Part shown: in pieces, positions 43,940-53,471 of the stretch
How positions within the stretch are numbered: position 1 is the stretch's first letter
How the letters are laid out: every line of letters starts with the position of its first letter
Source: JSC-12 sp033764965
GTDB taxonomy: Bacteria > Cyanobacteriota > Cyanobacteriia > Leptolyngbyales > Leptolyngbyaceae
Direction of reading: 5' to 3'
Assembly (NCBI GenBank): GCA_033764965.1
Contig: JANRIN010000154.1
Span: 31,504 to 95,503, forward strand
DNA length: 64,000 nucleotides
Notes under the pieces: model-generated
Databases searched by the model: none
What the model saw: only the letters and a program-made list of their open reading frames with translations
Told to the model about the DNA's origin: nothing
Program-made: the position numbers and the translations under genes

Positions 43940-44710
43940 TTAACGGGGGGCAGGTTTGAACTCGGTGTAGGGAATGAAGGTTGCTTGCGGTTTAAGCCAG
44001 GTCAAGTAGCGCTTTAGACGACGCAGCATGGGCAATCCAGAATGCCGCTTAATGTAACCAGGCAGCGCGAACTGCGAAATGTCGGTAAACTCCCAGGGAT
44101 GAAAGTACAAACTCAAGTAGCGATCGACCTGCAATGTATAAGCAGTGGCAGCTTGATAGAGCGACAAGGGCAAATGCTTGAAGCTCAACCAGAAGAGGGG
44201 AAAGCGAATCAGGGGCGTAACAGACACGGGAATGTTAATTAAAGCGTCAGCGTAATGGGCAGTGCGCGGTTGAAAGAAGTTGTTATAGCGTCCCGGCAGG
44301 TAGGTCGGGTTCACTGAAGAATTATAGGCATAACCTGCACCTCCAATGTCCCAATCATTGACTTTTTGCAATCGCGCCATGCGGAAACCTGTGATGGCTG
44401 TACCTGTAATTGCTTCCAGCGTTTGTTTCGACTGGTGCAAATCTGCTACTTCAAAGGAGGAGTGATAGAAGCCGTGGGAAGCCACTTCATGGGTTTGAGC
44501 GATCGCTCTAACTAACTCTGGATAATGCAGGGCAAAATTGGCAGTGGTGAAAAAGGTAGCTCGAATCGCAAGTTCGTCTAAGAGTTGCAGAATTGGGGAT
44601 AGCCCATTCAGGGAAACAGAAAATTTGAGGTCATCGGGTAGGACTTGTCCATACTCTTCGGGTACGTCAAATTCTTCCAAATCAAAACTGAGTAAAACAG
44701 TTTTATTCAT
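43940..44710 (-). CDS. polysaccharide deacetylase (NodB-like)
   Basis: 256 residues. The NodB fold is shown by LSFDLEEFDVPEE (catalytic Asp10), the metal-binding ATFFTTANFAL with EVASHGFYHSSF (His-x-x-x-His), and the C-terminal YLSLYFHPWEFTD. Members remove acetyl groups from N-acetylated sugars of surface glycans or peptidoglycan. No signal peptide is seen, so it may act on a lipid-linked precursor inside the cell. It overlaps the preceding glycosyltransferase gene by 8 bases and is followed after 2 bases by the CNT gene. Confidence 0.87.
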   Translation of the reverse strand: MNKTVLLSFDLEEFDVPEEYGQVLPDDLKFSVSLNGLSPILQLLDELAIRATFFTTANFALHYPELVRAIAQTHEVASHGFYHSSFEVADLHQSKQTLEAITGTAITGFRMARLQKVNDWDIGGAGYAYNSSVNPTYLPGRYNNFFQPRTAHYADALINIPVSVTPLIRFPLFWLSFKHLPLSLYQAATAYTLQVDRYLSLYFHPWEFTDISQFALPGYIKRHSGLPMLRRLKRYLTWLKPQATFIPYTEFKPAPR

Positions 44711-45536
44711 ACCGCCCTAGTAAATCATTAATCCTGACCCGCAGCAGATCCTTCAGCATTTTGAGGGAATCCAACACCAAATTCACTTTGGACTGTTTGT
44801 GATTGTGGGTACGAGACACCTGAGCTGGAATTTCCGCGATCGCGTATCCCTGTTTACGCGCTAAATACATTAACTCTACATCAAATGAAAAACCGTTGAG
44901 TTCTTGCAAGCTGAATAATCGCTTCGCGGCTGATTTCTGGAAACCTTTCAACCCCGCCTGCATATCCACGTATTTCAAGTTCAGAATTTGCTGGGAAAGC
45001 ACATTGAAAATCTTGCCTGCCACTTTGCGAATCAGTTTAAGTCCCTGATTGCCCTCCAGTGCTAACCCACGACAACCAATCACCACCTCATAACACTCCA
45101 GTTTCGATAGCATCAAATCCAGATGATCCAGGGAATAGGCTAAATCCCCATCCACAAAGCAAATGTAATCCCCATCTGCCACTTCCACTCCGCGTCGCAC
45201 CGCGTATCCTTTGCCGCCCCGCTTCAGGTAAGAGACCAGCAGAATGCGATCGCTTTTACTCTCTGCAATTCGCGCTTCCAGAACGTCAGCCGTACGATCG
45301 GTTGAGCCATCATTCACAAAGATAAAGTCGTAGGTGGGGTGGTCTTTGGCATATTGCAGCACAGCAGCAAAAGTATCGTTAATGCACGCTTGCTCGTTGT
45401 AGATCGGCAAGATAATCGAAGCATAACAGGCACGGGGTTTTTCCACCGTTCTAACGTCGTGAGAATAGTAGTCAAAGCGACTCATCCCCACCCGCTTAAA
45501 CCCGAAGCTTGCCAACTTTTTAGGCAACCAACTCAT
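44703..45536 (-). CDS. GT2 family glycosyltransferase, polyprenyl-phosphate sugar transferase type
   Basis: 277 residues. GT-A motifs are SIILPIYNEQACINDTF, FVNDGSTDRT, the metal-binding DGD in ICFVDGDLAYS, and ADMQAGLKGFQ as VDMQAGLKGFQKSA, which is typical of dolichol/polyprenol-phosphate mannosyl- or glucosyltransferases. I chose the ATG at 45536 because GAGGAGG lies 6 bases before it; alternatives are at 45563 and 45485. There is no C-terminal membrane domain. Together with the deacetylase it probably serves surface glycan or glycolipid modification, and the DUF2079 membrane protein next upstream may use the lipid-linked sugar. Confidence 0.88.
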   Translation of the reverse strand: MSWLPKKLASFGFKRVGMSRFDYYSHDVRTVEKPRACYASIILPIYNEQACINDTFAAVLQYAKDHPTYDFIFVNDGSTDRTADVLEARIAESKSDRILLVSYLKRGGKGYAVRRGVEVADGDYICFVDGDLAYSLDHLDLMLSKLECYEVVIGCRGLALEGNQGLKLIRKVAGKIFNVLSQQILNLKYVDMQAGLKGFQKSAAKRLFSLQELNGFSFDVELMYLARKQGYAIAEIPAQVSRTHNHKQSKVNLVLDSLKMLKDLLRVRINDLLGRYE

Positions 45537-45626
45537 TCCCACCCTCCTCAGCCCCACATCCAAACCAATGTCACGTCATGACAATGACTCGCTAACAATC
45601 TACCCTGATTTATTCAGCAAATCACC

Positions 45627-47381
45627 TCACTTTTTTTGGGCTTGTACTCTTGCCAAATCTGCCAGCAGTTCCTGCTTCACCGATTCCCACGCCCCCAGAG
45701 CCTCTGGGCTGGAAGGAACCCCTTTCCGCAGAAAGATAATTTTGTCTTTGAGTTCCAGAACTCCGTAAGACTGATCCTGAATAATTTTGTCCAATGCTGG
45801 AACAATCAGTTCCATGCGGCGCATCTCTGGACGATGAATCTGCATATATTGCTGAATTCGCCACAGGTCAGCTATCACGTACTCCATTTGTTCCACTTGT
45901 CCCGTTTCATCCTTGAGCAGCAAACTGGGAAACCGGATAATTTTTTGCCGGGTGGAGAGGTGGGGAATGATGTTTGTGGTGGCAGCAACCGTAGCATCTG
46001 GTGGCACCTGGCGCACCATATCGTTCATAATGCCAGATCGCTCCCATTGCTTGGTGATTGGAACAAACACCCAGGGCTGGAAGGAATCAGGGATTAAAAA
46101 GTAAAACGCCTGGTTGGGATTCCCTGCGATCGTAGAAATAATCGATATCACCAGGCAAACTGCCCAAAACTGGCGGAACGCTGGAGTTAGTTGGCGATGC
46201 CGAATCGACCAGCCCATCATTGTGAACCAGGATGGTGACGCTGGCTTGGGCGGTAAAGCACGTTTCGACTGGTGCGCCCACCACAAAATGGTGCCGTAAA
46301 ACAACCCTGGGACGATCGCAACTGCATACCGAATCGCAATCCCCAAAGCGGTTTGCCCAGATTGAGAAAATACGGTCAGCAGAGGAACTCCAGACATCAC
46401 CCAACTGGCTGGCGAAATGGCTGGGATAAATGCCAGAGGCAACCATTGCCCAATCAAATAGAAAAAGCGGCGATCGAACGGCAGGAATAAAGCTTGCAAA
46501 AGCTCGATCGGGTGAGTCAACATCCCCCATAAAACTTGCAACGTACTGGGGGACTCATTTCCAGGGGCAAATCGCGCCCAGCGTGCCGCCATATACAGCC
46601 TGGGATTGTCCTCTGAGAAGCCTGTAATCACTACATTCGTGACCACGACAACGTACACAAAGCTGAGAACACAAAGCGCCGCCCCAATTCTAGGATGCCG
46701 CCGACTGATCAGTAAAAACAATCCAATCCCGAACAAGGCAATTCCAGCATCTTCTCGAATGCCCAATACCAGCAGCGTCATGACCCAAAATATTCCCCAG
46801 CGCCGCTTTTCCATTGCCAGCAACATCCCAAACATAAACAGTGGAAACTGGCAGTGCTCGTAGAAATTGGCGAAGGTTGGACCAATCACAGCATTGGCTC
46901 CAAAGTAGCCTGCTGTAATAAGTAATGACAGATTGGGACTGAGATAATGCCGTGCCAGGGCGTAGAGCACAACCCCACCTGCGGTCATTAAGCCGACTTG
47001 CAGCACCACCAGGGTTGCAGGATTAGGAAATAGAGCATAAATCGGCAACCACAGCAGAAAGGTGGGAACAAAATGTTGCCCCAAGTGAACAAAATCAACC
47101 CTGGGAATTTCGTTATCCGCCAGGACAGAAACCGAATTTGCACTGGTCAGGGAACTCTGAAAAAATCGTCCATGCAGATTATTCCAAAAAATTTGATTGA
47201 ATAACCCTTGATCGTAAGACGTGTAATAAGTGAAGTGACGGTGGAGCGAAAACAGCAGCATGAAGCCCAAGAAAACTACTGTCAAAATAAGTAGACGCTT
47301 GATTTCAGTGCGATGCTCCTGAATATCCTCCTGCCATTGGCTAAAGGACTTTTCCAGGTTGATTGGATTTTCCAGCTTCAT
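45627..47381 (-). CDS. DUF2079 polytopic membrane protein
   Basis: 584 residues with about ten hydrophobic segments (for example LLILTVVFLGFMLLFSLH, LLITAGYFGANAVIG, VMTLLVLGIREDAGIALFGI). DUF2079 proteins are related to GT-C glycosyltransferases; the acidic YTSYDQGLFNQIFWN loop after the first helix fits the catalytic loop of that group. The C-terminal ~150 residues are soluble (VRQVPPDATVAATTNIIPHL) and would face the periplasm or lumen. It lies upstream of the GT2 and deacetylase genes, 90 bases apart, so a shared role in glycan assembly is likely. Confidence 0.85.
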   Translation of the reverse strand: MKLENPINLEKSFSQWQEDIQEHRTEIKRLLILTVVFLGFMLLFSLHRHFTYYTSYDQGLFNQIFWNNLHGRFFQSSLTSANSVSVLADNEIPRVDFVHLGQHFVPTFLLWLPIYALFPNPATLVVLQVGLMTAGGVVLYALARHYLSPNLSLLITAGYFGANAVIGPTFANFYEHCQFPLFMFGMLLAMEKRRWGIFWVMTLLVLGIREDAGIALFGIGLFLLISRRHPRIGAALCVLSFVYVVVVTNVVITGFSEDNPRLYMAARWARFAPGNESPSTLQVLWGMLTHPIELLQALFLPFDRRFFYLIGQWLPLAFIPAISPASWVMSGVPLLTVFSQSGQTALGIAIRYAVAIVPGLFYGTILWWAHQSKRALPPKPASPSWFTMMGWSIRHRQLTPAFRQFWAVCLVISIISTIAGNPNQAFYFLIPDSFQPWVFVPITKQWERSGIMNDMVRQVPPDATVAATTNIIPHLSTRQKIIRFPSLLLKDETGQVEQMEYVIADLWRIQQYMQIHRPEMRRMELIVPALDKIIQDQSYGVLELKDKIIFLRKGVPSSPEALGAWESVKQELLADLARVQAQKK

Positions 47382-47640
47382 TCAATTCACCCTCACACAT
47401 CTCCAGGATTGCTATCATCTCATGGGCAAGCCGATTTGAACCTTGATCACGGACTCACTTTAGCGATCGCTCAATCACTTGAACGACCTTTGCCCAAGAT
47501 TACAAACAGTTGTCAAGGCTACTTAGCAATCCTTTACGCATAATCATAAGCTGGAATGGTTGAGTTGTGCTCTGGAAAAACCTCTTGCATAAGATCACAC
47601 CAATTTGCTAGTCTGTTAAAGCGTTGAAAATACTCAGTTT

Positions 47641-47713
<73 letters not shown>

Positions 47714-48085
47714 TTTGTTTATGTTGAATTTGGCGACGATGGTACTTTAGCTGCCGTTCAGGTTTGTGCGATTTCCACAAAAGAAAGTACCTGCATTTTT
47801 GCCGCAGCCCGCTCGCGAGTAACTGTGGGCTAACCGGGGAAGTCCATTGGAATGGATTAGAACCCTTTCCCAGCCTGCTTCAGCAGACTTTTGCTCTCAG
47901 CCCGCAATGCAGTCGCGGGTGGGCAGTGGGGAGAGAATCTGTTTCGCAAATCTCCTGGTTGAACCTTGTGGAATTCTAGCGCTGCCAAAATCTGAAAGCG
48001 ATCGCCCAGCTTATTTTTCAGTGTCAAGGCAAGCAACTCTACTTCCCCCTCGGTGCACAATGGAACCGTACTGGATGTAAGCGGT
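47714..48085. other. 372-base gap with GC-rich palindromic pieces
   Basis: No convincing gene. AGCCCGCTCGCGAGTAACTG with its partial complement GTGGGCT and, further on, AGCCCGCAATGCAGTCGCGGGTGGGC form small hairpins of a kind common in cyanobacterial intergenic DNA. Short open frames on both strands here have no protein-like composition and no ribosome binding site. Confidence 0.55.
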
Positions 48086-48517
48086 CTAGAAGGCGATCGT
48101 ATTAAACAGTTTTCTTAAAGCTCGGATGCGACTGGCACGTCCTGAAATGTTGATGATTTTGTCATCGATTTGGATCAAGATTTTGCCTGCAAACAGATTG
48201 CTGGGAAAAGCACGATCGTACACCTTGACTTGCTCCACCTCCTGAGTTTCGGTGTAGCCCATGTCAGTCAGAGTTTGATTCAGTTTCTTCAAGTCTGCGC
48301 CCCGATTTTTGAGCGGCAATTCCATCTGTTCATATCCATTGAAATAGCCACCTAAACTGCCCGCAACCAAGCCTAATGGAATCGCAATTTGAAACGGATT
48401 GCCTAGCAATGCCAAGTCAGGATGATCGAGTCCTTTCGCAAGGACGAACACGGCGATGAAAGTTGTACCGGCGAAGTAATACAAAAACGTTGGCAAAAAT
48501 CCCGGACCCGATTGCAT
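48086..48517 (-). CDS. conserved membrane protein of unknown function
   Basis: 143 residues. The N-terminal half has two hydrophobic segments (FLYYFAGTTFIAVFVLA and IAIPLGLVAGSLGGYF). The C-terminal half (~70-143) is a soluble alpha/beta part with DMGYTETQEVEQVKVYDRA and GKILIQIDDKIINISGRASRI. It is not recognised beyond a general likeness to small cyanobacterial membrane proteins. It lies 9 bases after coaBC on the same strand, so it is probably cotranscribed. Confidence 0.75.
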   Translation of the reverse strand: MQSGPGFLPTFLYYFAGTTFIAVFVLAKGLDHPDLALLGNPFQIAIPLGLVAGSLGGYFNGYEQMELPLKNRGADLKKLNQTLTDMGYTETQEVEQVKVYDRAFPSNLFAGKILIQIDDKIINISGRASRIRALRKLFNTIAF

Positions 48518-48526
48518 GGTGAACCT

Positions 48527-49732
48527 CTAAATTCCATGAATAAAGTCTAGTAGTTCGTGTGCCATTTGCAGCTTTGTTTGAGGTTGCTCGATCACATACT
48601 GTCGTCCGTGCTTGTCCATAAAGACTGCCTGGTTCGTGGTGCTACCAAAACCGCTGTTGGGCTGATCGATCGCATTTGCCGCGATCGCATCCAGCTTTTT
48701 CCGAGTCAATTTATCTTTGGCTGGAGTGATGATGTCTCCAGTTTGAGCCGCAAACCCAATCAGCTTTTGATGCGACTGCCGATGAGTCGCCAGGTCTGCC
48801 ACAATATCGGGCACTGGAGCAAGCAGCAGACTGTCCGGCAACTCAGATTTTGGTAGTTTTGTCGTACTGACATGAGCAGGCTTCACGTCTGCAACCGCCG
48901 CTGCCATGATAATCCAATCGGCTTGAGACAACCGACTCAGCAACGCCTGGTGCATTTCTTGAGCAGTCGTTACCGCGATCGCTTGGACGCTCCCTGGCAC
49001 ATCTACTCCACTGAGAGGAGCATGAACCAGAGTCACGCTTGCCCCTCGATGCAAGGCAGCTTGCGCTAACGCAACTCCCATCTTGCCCGTCGAAGGATTC
49101 CCAATGAACCGCACCGGATCGAGAAATTCCCGCGTTCCCCCCGCACTAATCAGCAAATGCTTTCCAGCTAAATCTCGCTTGCCGCTTGTGTATAGGAGCG
49201 AATGGATCTGATCCAGGATTTCCTTCGGCTCCGCCATGCGTCCGGCTCCCACACGATCGCACGCCAACATCCCACTCCCCGGACCAACCGCATGATAGCG
49301 GGGAAGCGATTGCAATTGTTGCCAGTTGCGTTGCACCGTTGCCTGCTCCCACATATCCGTGTTCATGGCGGGTGCCAGCACTACAGGACAGGTCGAAGCT
49401 AAGACCGTATTGGTGAGCAAATTATCGGCTAACCCGTAGGACAGCTTTGCCAGCGTATTTGCCGTTAGGGGCGCAATGACAAACACATCTGCCCATTCCC
49501 CCAACTCAATATGCAGGGGTCGCCCGTGGACGGGTTGCCAAAAATCGCGATCGGTATAAGCGGGATGACGGGAAAGAGTGGCAAAGGTGAGGGGCGCAAC
49601 AAACTCTTGGGCTGCGTCGGTCAAGATTACCCGGACTTGCAACCCCTCTTTGGCGAGGGTAGACACCACTTCACACAGTTTGTACGCTGCAATCCCCCCA
49701 CCCACCCCAATCAAGATGCGATGGTTCGCCAT
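48527..49732 (-). CDS. coaBC: bifunctional phosphopantothenoylcysteine synthetase/decarboxylase CoaBC
   Basis: 401 residues, full length. Catalyses the second and third steps of coenzyme A synthesis from phosphopantothenate. The CoaC flavoprotein domain (~1-185) shows GVGGGIAAYK, the catalytic His in LSRHPAYTD, PAMNTDMW and the active Cys in ACDRVGAGRM. The CoaB domain (~190-401) shows SAGGTREFLDPVRFIGNPST, MAAAVADVKP and KKLDAIAANAID. It is preceded by a DUF2555 gene, a common arrangement in cyanobacteria, and followed by a small membrane protein. Confidence 0.96.
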   Translation of the reverse strand: MANHRILIGVGGGIAAYKLCEVVSTLAKEGLQVRVILTDAAQEFVAPLTFATLSRHPAYTDRDFWQPVHGRPLHIELGEWADVFVIAPLTANTLAKLSYGLADNLLTNTVLASTCPVVLAPAMNTDMWEQATVQRNWQQLQSLPRYHAVGPGSGMLACDRVGAGRMAEPKEILDQIHSLLYTSGKRDLAGKHLLISAGGTREFLDPVRFIGNPSTGKMGVALAQAALHRGASVTLVHAPLSGVDVPGSVQAIAVTTAQEMHQALLSRLSQADWIIMAAAVADVKPAHVSTTKLPKSELPDSLLLAPVPDIVADLATHRQSHQKLIGFAAQTGDIITPAKDKLTRKKLDAIAANAIDQPNSGFGSTTNQAVFMDKHGRQYVIEQPQTKLQMAHELLDFIHGI

Positions 49733-49748
49733 CTTTCCCGATCACACC

Positions 49749-49961
49749 CTAAGCTTCGTCGTAAGCTTCCAGATCCAACAGGTAGAGGTACGGTTCTGCC
49801 AATTCGGGACGCTGAAACGCGATCGCCCTCAGCAGGTGCCAATCATTCAAGCCCTCAAAGGCATTGGTGTAATCATCCTGCTCTAACCGTGCTGCTAACG
49901 TCGCCACATCCGCAGCGGTTAGAGTACAAACTTTTTCCTTTTCAACAGATAAAGCCGACAT
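49749..49961 (-). CDS. DUF2555 protein
   Basis: 70 residues, a small cyanobacteria-specific family. The pattern TAADVATLAARLEQDDYTNA, then FEGLNDWHLLRAIAFQR and YLYLLDLEAYDEA, is characteristic. No function is known. It ends 16 bases before coaBC on the same strand, so the two genes are probably cotranscribed. Confidence 0.88.
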   Translation of the reverse strand: MSALSVEKEKVCTLTAADVATLAARLEQDDYTNAFEGLNDWHLLRAIAFQRPELAEPYLYLLDLEAYDEA

Positions 49962-50108
49962 GGTTGCACCTCCCGCTTACTAAGGCGAACAAACCAATCG
50001 CTCAGTTCTAAATAACTAGAATAACTTAAACTGGCGACTGATGTCCGCAATTTCCCCTAACTTATTCTACGGGATTCAGTAAAGGAATGCCTTGATGTTC
50101 ACGGGATG

Positions 50109-50759
50109 TTAAAGAGGAGGCAGGTTCTCTTTAACAAAAGTTTGTATTTTCCCCAATACAACAGGCTGAATTTCGTGTCCCATCTCGTATTCCTCGTACT
50201 GTAAGGGCGTGTTGAGAGCTTGCAAGCGATCGCGCACCTGATGGGCAGAGGGCAGCGTGACAACGGTATCCTGTCTGCCATGAATCACCAGCGTGGGAGG
50301 AATTGTTCCGGGTTCAGCTTGCAAGGGGGCGTGGAGATAACCGCTTAATATCATAAGTCCTGCTAGGGGGAGCTGAGTCCCCACATCCAGCGTCATTGCT
50401 CCTCCTTGAGAAAATCCTCCCAAAATCGTGCGAGACAAAGGGATGCCAGCAATATCTGCTTGAAGCTGGATGAACTCTAACAACAGTTGGCGACTGGTGG
50501 ATAGGTCGGGGCGATCGCGAAATTCCGGTGTCCCCAGGAAGCTGTAACGGTCTGGAAAGGCGTACCACATTTTACCTAGGGGATTGTAGGGATGGTCAAA
50601 GGGTGCCTCTGGAAACACCAATTGGTAGTTCCGCAAGTCCATCATTTCGGCAATTGGAGGCAGATCATTACAGTTTGCTCCCCATCCGTGCAGTAAGATC
50701 ACCAGCCCTTGAGGAGTTTGGCTGGTTTGAGGCGGCAGAGTAATCGCATTCAGGGACAC
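50109..50759 (-). CDS. alpha/beta-hydrolase, phospholipase/carboxylesterase type
   Basis: 216 residues. The motif ILLHGWGAN begins the fold. The catalytic residues are Ser117 in GGFSQGGAM, Asp164 in HGRQDTVV and His195 in EMGHEI. This places it in the YpfH/acyl-protein thioesterase-like family of small cytosolic esterases; the substrate is unknown. There is no signal peptide. It stands alone, with a divergent gene starting about 140 bases beyond its start. Confidence 0.92.
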   Translation of the reverse strand: MSLNAITLPPQTSQTPQGLVILLHGWGANCNDLPPIAEMMDLRNYQLVFPEAPFDHPYNPLGKMWYAFPDRYSFLGTPEFRDRPDLSTSRQLLLEFIQLQADIAGIPLSRTILGGFSQGGAMTLDVGTQLPLAGLMILSGYLHAPLQAEPGTIPPTLVIHGRQDTVVTLPSAHQVRDRLQALNTPLQYEEYEMGHEIQPVVLGKIQTFVKENLPPL

Positions 50760-50902
50760 AGTAGGATTGCCTTAGAAAAAACGTCACAACTAAACTTGTA
50801 TCGCGATCGCTACAGACACAGGAAACTTTTTTGCGGTAGAACATTCTTAAGGATTAGTAACTATGTCTCGTTATTTCTATCCTGCGGCAGATTTCTAAAC
50901 TT

Positions 50903-51274
50903 ATGAACCTCAATTCCCTGTTTGTTCCCGGTGCGATCGTGCTTGGATTGACCCTCTTCTCTGTATCGCCTGCCCACGCCCAATCTCGTTCCACGACGGC
51001 TGAATCCCCAGACTTGGGCTTGGATTTGAAGCTTAACCCCCAGCAACGTCGAGCCATTGAGTTAATCGGGGATTTTGCCCTGGATCAAATGGAAAGCATC
51101 CTGGCGAATGGATTGAATCCTAAAAAGCTCGATCGAGTTGAAGCGGAGCGGCAAACCGAAAGCCTGCGGCAAACGATCTCGTCGCTGCGATTGGATGACC
51201 AGCAGAAAGCGGTTTTACGCACCATCCTACAAACCGCTCGCGAACAGATGAAGCAGCAGATGAACAAGCGATAG
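50903..51274 (+). CDS. small exported helical protein
   Basis: 123 residues. A signal peptide is clear: LFVPGAIVLGLTLFSVSPAHA, with probable cleavage after AHA (residue 26). The mature part is helical and charged (LKLNPQQRRAIELIGDFALD, DDQQKAVLRTILQTAREQMK). It is not a recognised family. It precedes purH by 49 bases on the same strand, without a clear functional connection. Confidence 0.78.
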   Translation: MNLNSLFVPGAIVLGLTLFSVSPAHAQSRSTTAESPDLGLDLKLNPQQRRAIELIGDFALDQMESILANGLNPKKLDRVEAERQTESLRQTISSLRLDDQQKAVLRTILQTAREQMKQQMNKR

Positions 51275-51322
51275 GGGCACGGCTCCGGTAAACTAAATGA
51301 GGATTTACCGGAGTTTGTAGAG

Positions 51323-52882
51323 ATGGCACGTCTGGCGTTGCTGAGTGTTTCAGATAAGACTGGGTTGATTGAGTTTGCGCGTCAGCTTGTTTCAGAGTTT
51401 GGCTTTGATCTGATCAGCAGTGGCGGTACGGCGGCGGTGCTCAAAGAGGCTGGGTTGCCCGTCACCAAAGTTTCCGACTACACCGGGTCGCCAGAGATTT
51501 TGGGCGGACGAGTCAAAACGCTGCATCCTCGGATTCACGGTGGCATTTTGGCACGACGCGATCTGCCTCAAGATGTGGCAGACCTGGAAGCGCAGCAGAT
51601 TCGCCCGATCGATCTGGTTGTTGTCAACCTCTATCCGTTTGAGCAAACGATCGCGAAACCCAATGTCTCTCTGGCAGACGCGATCGAGCAAATTGATATC
51701 GGGGGACCGGCAATGTTGCGGGCTGCTGCCAAAAATTTCGCTCACCTGACCGTCCTCTGCAATCCCCATCAATACGAGGCATACCTGCAAGAATTGCGCC
51801 AAACTCAAGGAGACCTGTCCCTGGCGTTTCGCCAAGCCGCAGCATTGAAAGCATTTCAACATACAGGGGCGTATGATCGCGCGATCGCCGAATATTTGGA
51901 ACAGCAAGAGTCCACTGGAGGCGCGGGAGAATTGCCAGCCAGCTTGACCTTGACCGGAACCCAACTGCAATCCCTGCGCTACGGCGAAAATCCGCACCAA
52001 CCCGCTGCCTGGTATCAAACCGGAGCGATCGCCAGCGGTTGGGCAGCGGCAACGAAACTGCAAGGCAAAGAACTGAGTTATAACAACCTGGTGGATCTGG
52101 AAGCGGCACGGCGGATCATTGCTGAATTCGGGGAAGATCAAGACAAGCCAGCCTGCGCGATTTTGAAGCACACTAATCCGTGTGGAGCCGCGTTAGGCGA
52201 AACGATCGCGGAAGCTTATCAAAAAGCCTTCGATGCTGATGCTGTTTCAGCATTTGGTGGGATTGTGGCGTTGAATCGGGCGATCGACGCGACAACCGCA
52301 ACCGAACTGACCAAAACCTTTCTGGAATGTGTGGTGGCTCCCGGTTGTGAGGCTGAAGCTGAGAAAATCTTGGCGGCGAAGTCGAAGGTGCGAGTGCTGA
52401 TTTTGCCAGATTTGAAAATGGGACCGACCCATACGGTAAAAGCGATCGCAGGCGGATTTTTGGCGCAAACCTCGGATGATATTGTTGCGAATCCCTCGGA
52501 TTGGAAAGTGGCGACAGACGCTCAACCCACTCCCGCCCAACTGGAAGAATTGCTGTTTGCCTGGAAGATCTGCAAACACGTTAAGTCCAATGCGATCGTG
52601 GTGACGCGCGATCGTGCCACCTTGGGCGTAGGAGCCGGACAAATGAACCGCGTTGGCTCTGTGAAAATTGCCCTGGAGCAAGCTGGCGAAAAAGCCCAGG
52701 GAGCCATACTCGCCAGCGATGGCTTTTTCCCCTTCGATGATTCAGTCAGGACAGCAGCCGCAGCAGGCATCAGGGCGATCGTCCAACCAGGAGGCAGTTT
52801 ACGGGATCAAGACTCCATCAACGCTGCCAACGAACTCGGTGTCGTCATGGTTCTCACTGGCATCCGCCACTTCTTGCATTAG
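51323..52882 (+). CDS. purH: AICAR transformylase / IMP cyclohydrolase PurH
   Basis: 519 residues, full length. Catalyses the last two steps of IMP synthesis. The N-terminal IMP cyclohydrolase domain (~1-195) shows LLSVSDKTGLIEFA, SSGGTAAVLKEAGLPV and GGRVKTLHPRIHGGILARR. The C-terminal transformylase domain shows RYGENPHQPAAWY, the catalytic Lys-His in CAILKHTNPCGAA, SAFGGIVALNRA and the terminal GIRHFLH. The start has GGAG upstream (ACCGGAGTTTGTAGAG). Confidence 0.97.
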   Translation: MARLALLSVSDKTGLIEFARQLVSEFGFDLISSGGTAAVLKEAGLPVTKVSDYTGSPEILGGRVKTLHPRIHGGILARRDLPQDVADLEAQQIRPIDLVVVNLYPFEQTIAKPNVSLADAIEQIDIGGPAMLRAAAKNFAHLTVLCNPHQYEAYLQELRQTQGDLSLAFRQAAALKAFQHTGAYDRAIAEYLEQQESTGGAGELPASLTLTGTQLQSLRYGENPHQPAAWYQTGAIASGWAAATKLQGKELSYNNLVDLEAARRIIAEFGEDQDKPACAILKHTNPCGAALGETIAEAYQKAFDADAVSAFGGIVALNRAIDATTATELTKTFLECVVAPGCEAEAEKILAAKSKVRVLILPDLKMGPTHTVKAIAGGFLAQTSDDIVANPSDWKVATDAQPTPAQLEELLFAWKICKHVKSNAIVVTRDRATLGVGAGQMNRVGSVKIALEQAGEKAQGAILASDGFFPFDDSVRTAAAAGIRAIVQPGGSLRDQDSINAANELGVVMVLTGIRHFLH

Positions 52883-52937
52883 ATAAAGTCACAGTAGTAT
52901 TGGCATACTGCAAATACCAGGAAGTACTGACAGATCC

Positions 52938-53134
52938 GTGATAGACCACGATCGCCTCTTTAAGGAATTGCTCCCTACATTTCTTGTAGAGTTTTTGGGG
53001 AGCTATTCTTGCCTCAGATTGCCAGCACGATCAAGCGTGACTCTGTTCGCTTCTTACCCCAAGAGTACTTCGCTGATTTGACAACAGGCGAAGACAAAAT
53101 GGCGAGAAAAAACCAAAGAAAAATTTGGCTTTAG
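52938..53134 (+). pseudogene. frameshifted 5' remnant of an Rpn/DUF4351-type nuclease gene
   Basis: From the GTG at 52938 the frame reads MIDHDRLFKELLPTFLVEFL, the typical start of cyanobacterial Rpn (PD-(D/E)xK, recombination-promoting) proteins. In the run of G at 52997-53000 the frame shifts, and the family sequence continues in the next frame as ELFLPQIASTIKRDSVRFLP and QEYFADLTTGEDK. The likeness ends near 53100, so the gene is also truncated. No intact copy is present here. Confidence 0.72.
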
Positions 53135-53471
53135 TGTGCAAAAAAGGATTTTTCAGGATTCATCTGACAGAGACACCTTTGGAACAGAAATTGGTTGGCG
53201 AATTGAGGATGCTAGTGGAAACTGGTCTTGGCGTGGTAATGATAAGTTTGATTACAATTCAAAATCAATACCCGACGGACATTTGCCTAGTAGCTTATGG
53301 GCAAGAATCGCAGAGATCGCTTGATTACATTGTTTGACAGGATGAATAATTGTTCAACGAGAGAAAAGGATGGTAGATCTTAAGCGGAGCAAATACAGCC
53401 CAGCAATCTACTTCCGGCAGACGGTTAGGAGATTTCAGTAGGTATATGGAGCCGTCGCTGAAGGGGAACAA
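53135..53471 (+). pseudogene. possible 3' gene fragment and gene-free DNA
   Basis: The frame ending with TGA at 53321-53323 reads protein-like for about 70 residues (KEKFGFSVQKRIFQDSSDRD, DTFGTEIGWRIEDASGNWSW) without a start of its own. I take it to be the 3' end of another gene, joined to the nuclease remnant by deletion. I do not recognise its family. 53330-53471 holds nothing that I can name. Confidence 0.4.

Noticed and set aside
47857..48060. Small reverse open frame after the tRNA gene
   Set aside because: It lies in palindromic repeat DNA, has no ribosome binding site and no protein-like pattern.
51392..52171. 259-residue reverse open frame inside purH
   Set aside because: It overlaps fully with a well-conserved purH and has no likely ribosome binding site.
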